From: T1Sed10-7 sp047921175
Lineage (GTDB): Bacteria; Actinomycetota; Nitriliruptoria; Nitriliruptorales; Nitriliruptoraceae
Direction of reading: 5' to 3'
Length of the DNA: 7,721 bases
Assembly (NCBI GenBank): GCA_047921175.1
Contig: JBLRWQ010000102.1
Coordinates: forward strand, 1-7,721
Below the pieces are notes generated by a model. It searched no databases. It saw only the letters and a list, made by a program, of their open reading frames with translations, and was not told where the DNA came from. Every line of letters begins with the position of its first letter. Position 1 is the stretch's first letter. Positions 5,815-7,721 of this stretch are shown here, one piece after another. The position numbers and the translations under genes were made by a program.

Positions 5815-6132
5815 GGTGCCTCCGTTGCTCCGCTGCGCGTCGGTCGCGGGCGCGAGCCTCGCAGGTCACGGGCGCGAGCCTCGCAGGTCGCGGCCGCCAG
5901 CGTCGCAGGTCGCGGCCGGGTGTGCCAGGCTGCGCGTCCGCCGGCGCCGCCGACAGGGCCGTGGGACCCGCACCCGTCGGGACGGGACCCACGAGGACGG
6001 GACCACGTGCCCTACGACGCGGCCGCTGCGCGGGGATGCTGTGCAGGCACCCGCGTGGTGCGCCGCACGCGAGCGGATGGCAGGTGGGAGCAGGGCGGTC
6101 GACGGTGACGCCACCGAGGGAGCAGGTGGAAC
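5815..6132. promoter_or_regulatory. Divergent control region between the LOG and WS/DGAT genes
   Basis: 318 bp without a credible gene. It must hold both promoters, though neither shows a clear -10/-35 pair. The LOG-proximal half carries the 22-bp iterons (5846-5911). The central part has a near-perfect inverted repeat, GTGGGACCCG (5961-5970) against CGGGACCCAC (5983-5992) with one A-A mismatch, and GACGGGACC twice in direct order (5981-5989, 5996-6004). A small hairpin, CGGTG-ACGC-CACCG (6103-6116), stands just before the WS/DGAT ribosome site. Confidence 0.6.
5846..5911. repeat. Three 22-bp iterons upstream of the LOG gene
   Basis: Units at 5846-5867, 5868-5889 and 5890-5911. The first two differ at one base; the third keeps TCGCAGGTC and is altered in the middle. 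Units one and two each contain GCGAGCCTCGC (5852-5862, 5874-5884), a palindrome with one central base; unit three has the decayed GCCAGCGTCGC. Twenty-two bases is about two helical turns, so the sites face the same side of the DNA. They lie 32-97 bp upstream of the LOG start, a natural place for operator sites. Confidence 0.85.
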
Positions 6133-7485
6133 ATGGGCACACGGATGTCACCGGCCGATGCCGTGTGGTACCTCGGCGAGAACGCGGTCAACCCGATGAC
6201 CATCTCCAGCATCATGTGGTTCGACCGGCCGCTGGACGTCGACCTGCTGCGCGCACGCATCGAGTCGCGCCTGCTCGACGAGCACCCGATCCTGCGGCAG
6301 CGCATCGTCCCGTCGAGGATCCCGGGACGCATGCCGAGGTGGGAGGACACGCCGCACTTCGACCTGGCCGACCACGTCAGCGAGGACACGCTGCCCGCAC
6401 CGGGGGACCAGCGCACGCTGCAGGACTGGTGCAGTGACGAGCGCACGACCCTGCTCGACCGGCGCAAGCCGATGTGGCACATCAGCGTCCTGCAGGGCTA
6501 CCGCGGCGACGGCAGCGCGATGCACGTGCGCATCCACCACAGCATCGGTGACGGTCTGGCCATGATGCAGCTGCTCCTGACCGTCGTCGACGAGTACGAC
6601 CCGACGACCCGGCTGCTCGCCGACCGGCCGCTCTCGCAGCGGGTGAGCAGGGCGATCGGCACCGGCACGGCGATCCTCGCCCAGGGCGCGAACCTCGCGC
6701 TGCACCCGGACCAGGCACTCGAGGCCGCGCGCACGGGTGCGGAGATCGCGACCTGGGCTGGCCGGCTGCTGCTGCCGCAGATGGTCGAACGCACCGTGCT
6801 GCAGGGCCACCCCGAGGGGGTCAAGCGCATGGCCTGGGACCCGGACGGGTTCCCGCTGCCCGAGGTCAGGGAGACGGCCAAGGCAGCGAACGCGACGATC
6901 AACGACCTGCTGATGACCGTCATGAGCGGCGGGATGCACCGCTACCTCGCCGAGCGCGACGCGCTGGTCGAGGACGTCGCGATGATGATCCCGGTCAACC
7001 TGCGTCGCCCCGGTGACCCGCTGCCGCGTCGGCTCGGCAACCGCATCGGCCTGCTGCCGCTCCGGCTGCCGGTCGGGATCGCGGACCCGGTGGTCCGGCT
7101 GCGCATCCTGCAGGACCGGATGCACGAGCTGAAACGCTCGCCGGCGCCGGTGGTCTCCCGCGGGCTGATCGTCGCGACCACCCTGTTCACCCCCGTGGTG
7201 GAGCGGGGGATCCACCGGCTCAACCAGCTGCGCTCCACCGGCGTGCTCACCAACGTGCCGGGGCCGCGGGAGCCGCTGCACATCGGCGGGGCGGAGTTGC
7301 TGGGCACGATGGGCTGGGGCGGGATGACCGGACACCTGAACCTGTCCGCGGCGATCATCAGCTTGAACGGGCGGGTGTTCACGGGCCTGGTGACCGACGC
7401 GGCGATCACGCCCGATCCCGAGGACATCCTGGACCATGTCAGCGAGGAGTACCTCGTGGTCCGGGAGGCCGTCGCCGAGCTGTGA
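6133..7485 (+). CDS. WS/DGAT family wax ester synthase / diacylglycerol acyltransferase
   Basis: 450 residues, typical for the family. These membrane- or lipid-droplet-associated enzymes join acyl-CoA to diacylglycerol or long-chain alcohols, making storage triacylglycerol or wax esters; actinobacteria often have many copies. Visible features are the N-terminal MSPADAVW, the catalytic HHSIGDG (HHxxxDG, 135-141, H136 as base), TINDLL (N257, D258), PVNLR (287-291), GNRIG (302-306) and NVPGP (374-378), the last three belonging to the C-terminal WS/DGAT domain. No signal peptide is seen. ATG 6133 is preferred over ATG 6145 because GGGAG (6118-6122) and AGGTGG (6124-6129) are correctly placed for the former. 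It diverges from the LOG gene and is followed by a GC-rich hairpin. All key motifs are intact, so activity is expected; substrate preference cannot be read. Confidence 0.95.
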   Translation: MGTRMSPADAVWYLGENAVNPMTISSIMWFDRPLDVDLLRARIESRLLDEHPILRQRIVPSRIPGRMPRWEDTPHFDLADHVSEDTLPAPGDQRTLQDWCSDERTTLLDRRKPMWHISVLQGYRGDGSAMHVRIHHSIGDGLAMMQLLLTVVDEYDPTTRLLADRPLSQRVSRAIGTGTAILAQGANLALHPDQALEAARTGAEIATWAGRLLLPQMVERTVLQGHPEGVKRMAWDPDGFPLPEVRETAKAANATINDLLMTVMSGGMHRYLAERDALVEDVAMMIPVNLRRPGDPLPRRLGNRIGLLPLRLPVGIADPVVRLRILQDRMHELKRSPAPVVSRGLIVATTLFTPVVERGIHRLNQLRSTGVLTNVPGPREPLHIGGAELLGTMGWGGMTGHLNLSAAIISLNGRVFTGLVTDAAITPDPEDILDHVSEEYLVVREAVAEL

Positions 7486-7509
7486 CCTGCCCGCGGTGGT
7501 CGCGCGGAC

Positions 7510-7543
7510 GGGGCCGGCCGAGCTGGGTGCACCACCCGGCCCC
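7510..7543 (+). terminator. GC-rich hairpin after the WS/DGAT gene
   Basis: GGGGCCGG (7510-7517) pairs perfectly with CCGGCCCC (7536-7543) across 18 nt. A mutually exclusive inner hairpin is GCTGGGTG (7522-7529), loop CAC, CACCCGGC (7533-7540), eight pairs including one G-T. It begins about 25 nt after the stop codon. No T-run follows. It also faces the convergent gene at the right edge and may serve both. Confidence 0.55.
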
Positions 7544-7558
7544 GGTAGGCCTGCGGCG

Positions 7559-7621
7559 CGGCACGCGCTCCGGCCGGCCCGGCACGCGCTCCGGCCGGCG
7601 CGGCACGCGCTCAGCGGCCGT
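7559..7621. repeat. 21-bp tandem repeat reaching into the stop of the right-edge gene
   Basis: CGGCACGCGCTC starts at 7559, 7580 and 7601. Units one and two continue with CGGCCGGCC or CGGCCGGCG, while unit three continues AGCGGCCGT and contains the stop codon of the minus-strand gene (TCA at 7611-7613). On the minus strand each later copy is in the same frame, seven codons per unit, with GGA in place of TGA. Confidence 0.85.
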
Positions 7622-7721
7622 CGGTGCCCGTCCGGTCCGGCAGCGTCAGCGGCACCTCCCAACCCTCCGGTGGGGCCAGGGCGTCGCGCGACACGAGCCG
7701 GCTGTGCGGGCCCTGCGCGTC
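7611..7721 (-). CDS. C-terminal end of an unrecognised protein
   Basis: The reverse strand is open from the right edge to TGA at 7613-7611, giving 36 residues that include SRLVSRDALAPP and EGWEVPLTLPD. The composition is balanced, with good G/C third-position use, and looks like a real soluble-protein tail rather than a shadow. No domain is recognisable in so short a piece. It converges on the WS/DGAT gene with a 125-bp gap that contains a hairpin and tandem repeats. The alternative is chance open frame in GC-rich DNA. Confidence 0.55.
   Translation of the reverse strand, partial: DAQGPHSRLVSRDALAPPEGWEVPLTLPDRTGTDGR

Noticed and set aside
6047..6061. GCACC-CGCGT-GGTGC hairpin before the WS/DGAT gene
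   Set aside because: Only five pairs, expected by chance in such GC-rich DNA, and no link to a promoter or ribosome site.
6145..6147. Internal ATG as start of the WS/DGAT gene
   Set aside because: It is four codons downstream, and the ribosome site is too far away; ATG 6133 is placed correctly.

Overview
The window is very GC-rich, with strong G/C preference at third codon positions and GTG starts mixed with ATG. It carries an actinobacterial-style ClpC N-terminus, an AfsR-type SARP/STAND regulator and a WS/DGAT acyltransferase. Together these point to a high-GC Actinomycetota chromosome; the genus cannot be read from the sequence.

Layout. Bases 1-144 (minus) hold the first 48 codons of clpC, which runs off the left edge. 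Bases 145-851 have no credible gene. They contain a C-rich ClpC leader, a possible ClpC promoter, and an array of four dyads with a period of about 84 bp and a constant 27-nt gap between arms. Bases 852-1712 (minus) encode a CPBP-family intramembrane protease. It diverges from a 1105-residue regulator (1887-5204, plus) built as OmpR-type winged helix, BTAD, NB-ARC/STAND ATPase and TPR-like tail. The 174-bp divergent spacer holds a perfect 9-bp inverted repeat (1835-1870) that brackets a possible -10 box of the regulator. A LOG-family nucleotide phosphoribohydrolase (5248-5814, minus) converges on the regulator. It diverges from a WS/DGAT acyltransferase (6133-7485, plus) across a 318-bp spacer with three 22-bp iterons. 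A GC-rich hairpin follows the acyltransferase. The C-terminal end of an unrecognised minus-strand gene enters at the right edge (7611-7721).

How the genes may relate. They do not form an operon; strands alternate at nearly every gene. The most plausible functional link is the head-to-head pair of SARP/STAND regulator and CPBP protease sharing one control region. This is inference from layout. LOG and WS/DGAT share the other divergent spacer, but their chemistries (nucleotide base release; triacylglycerol or wax ester synthesis) are not obviously connected.

The most unusual property is repeat structure. Short tandem repeats of 84, 33, 27, 22, 21, 18 and 15 bp occur in intergenic DNA, in protein linkers and across two gene ends. 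The 84-bp dyad array between clpC and the protease is the best candidate for something undescribed: arm sequences change on both sides while pairing and spacing are kept.
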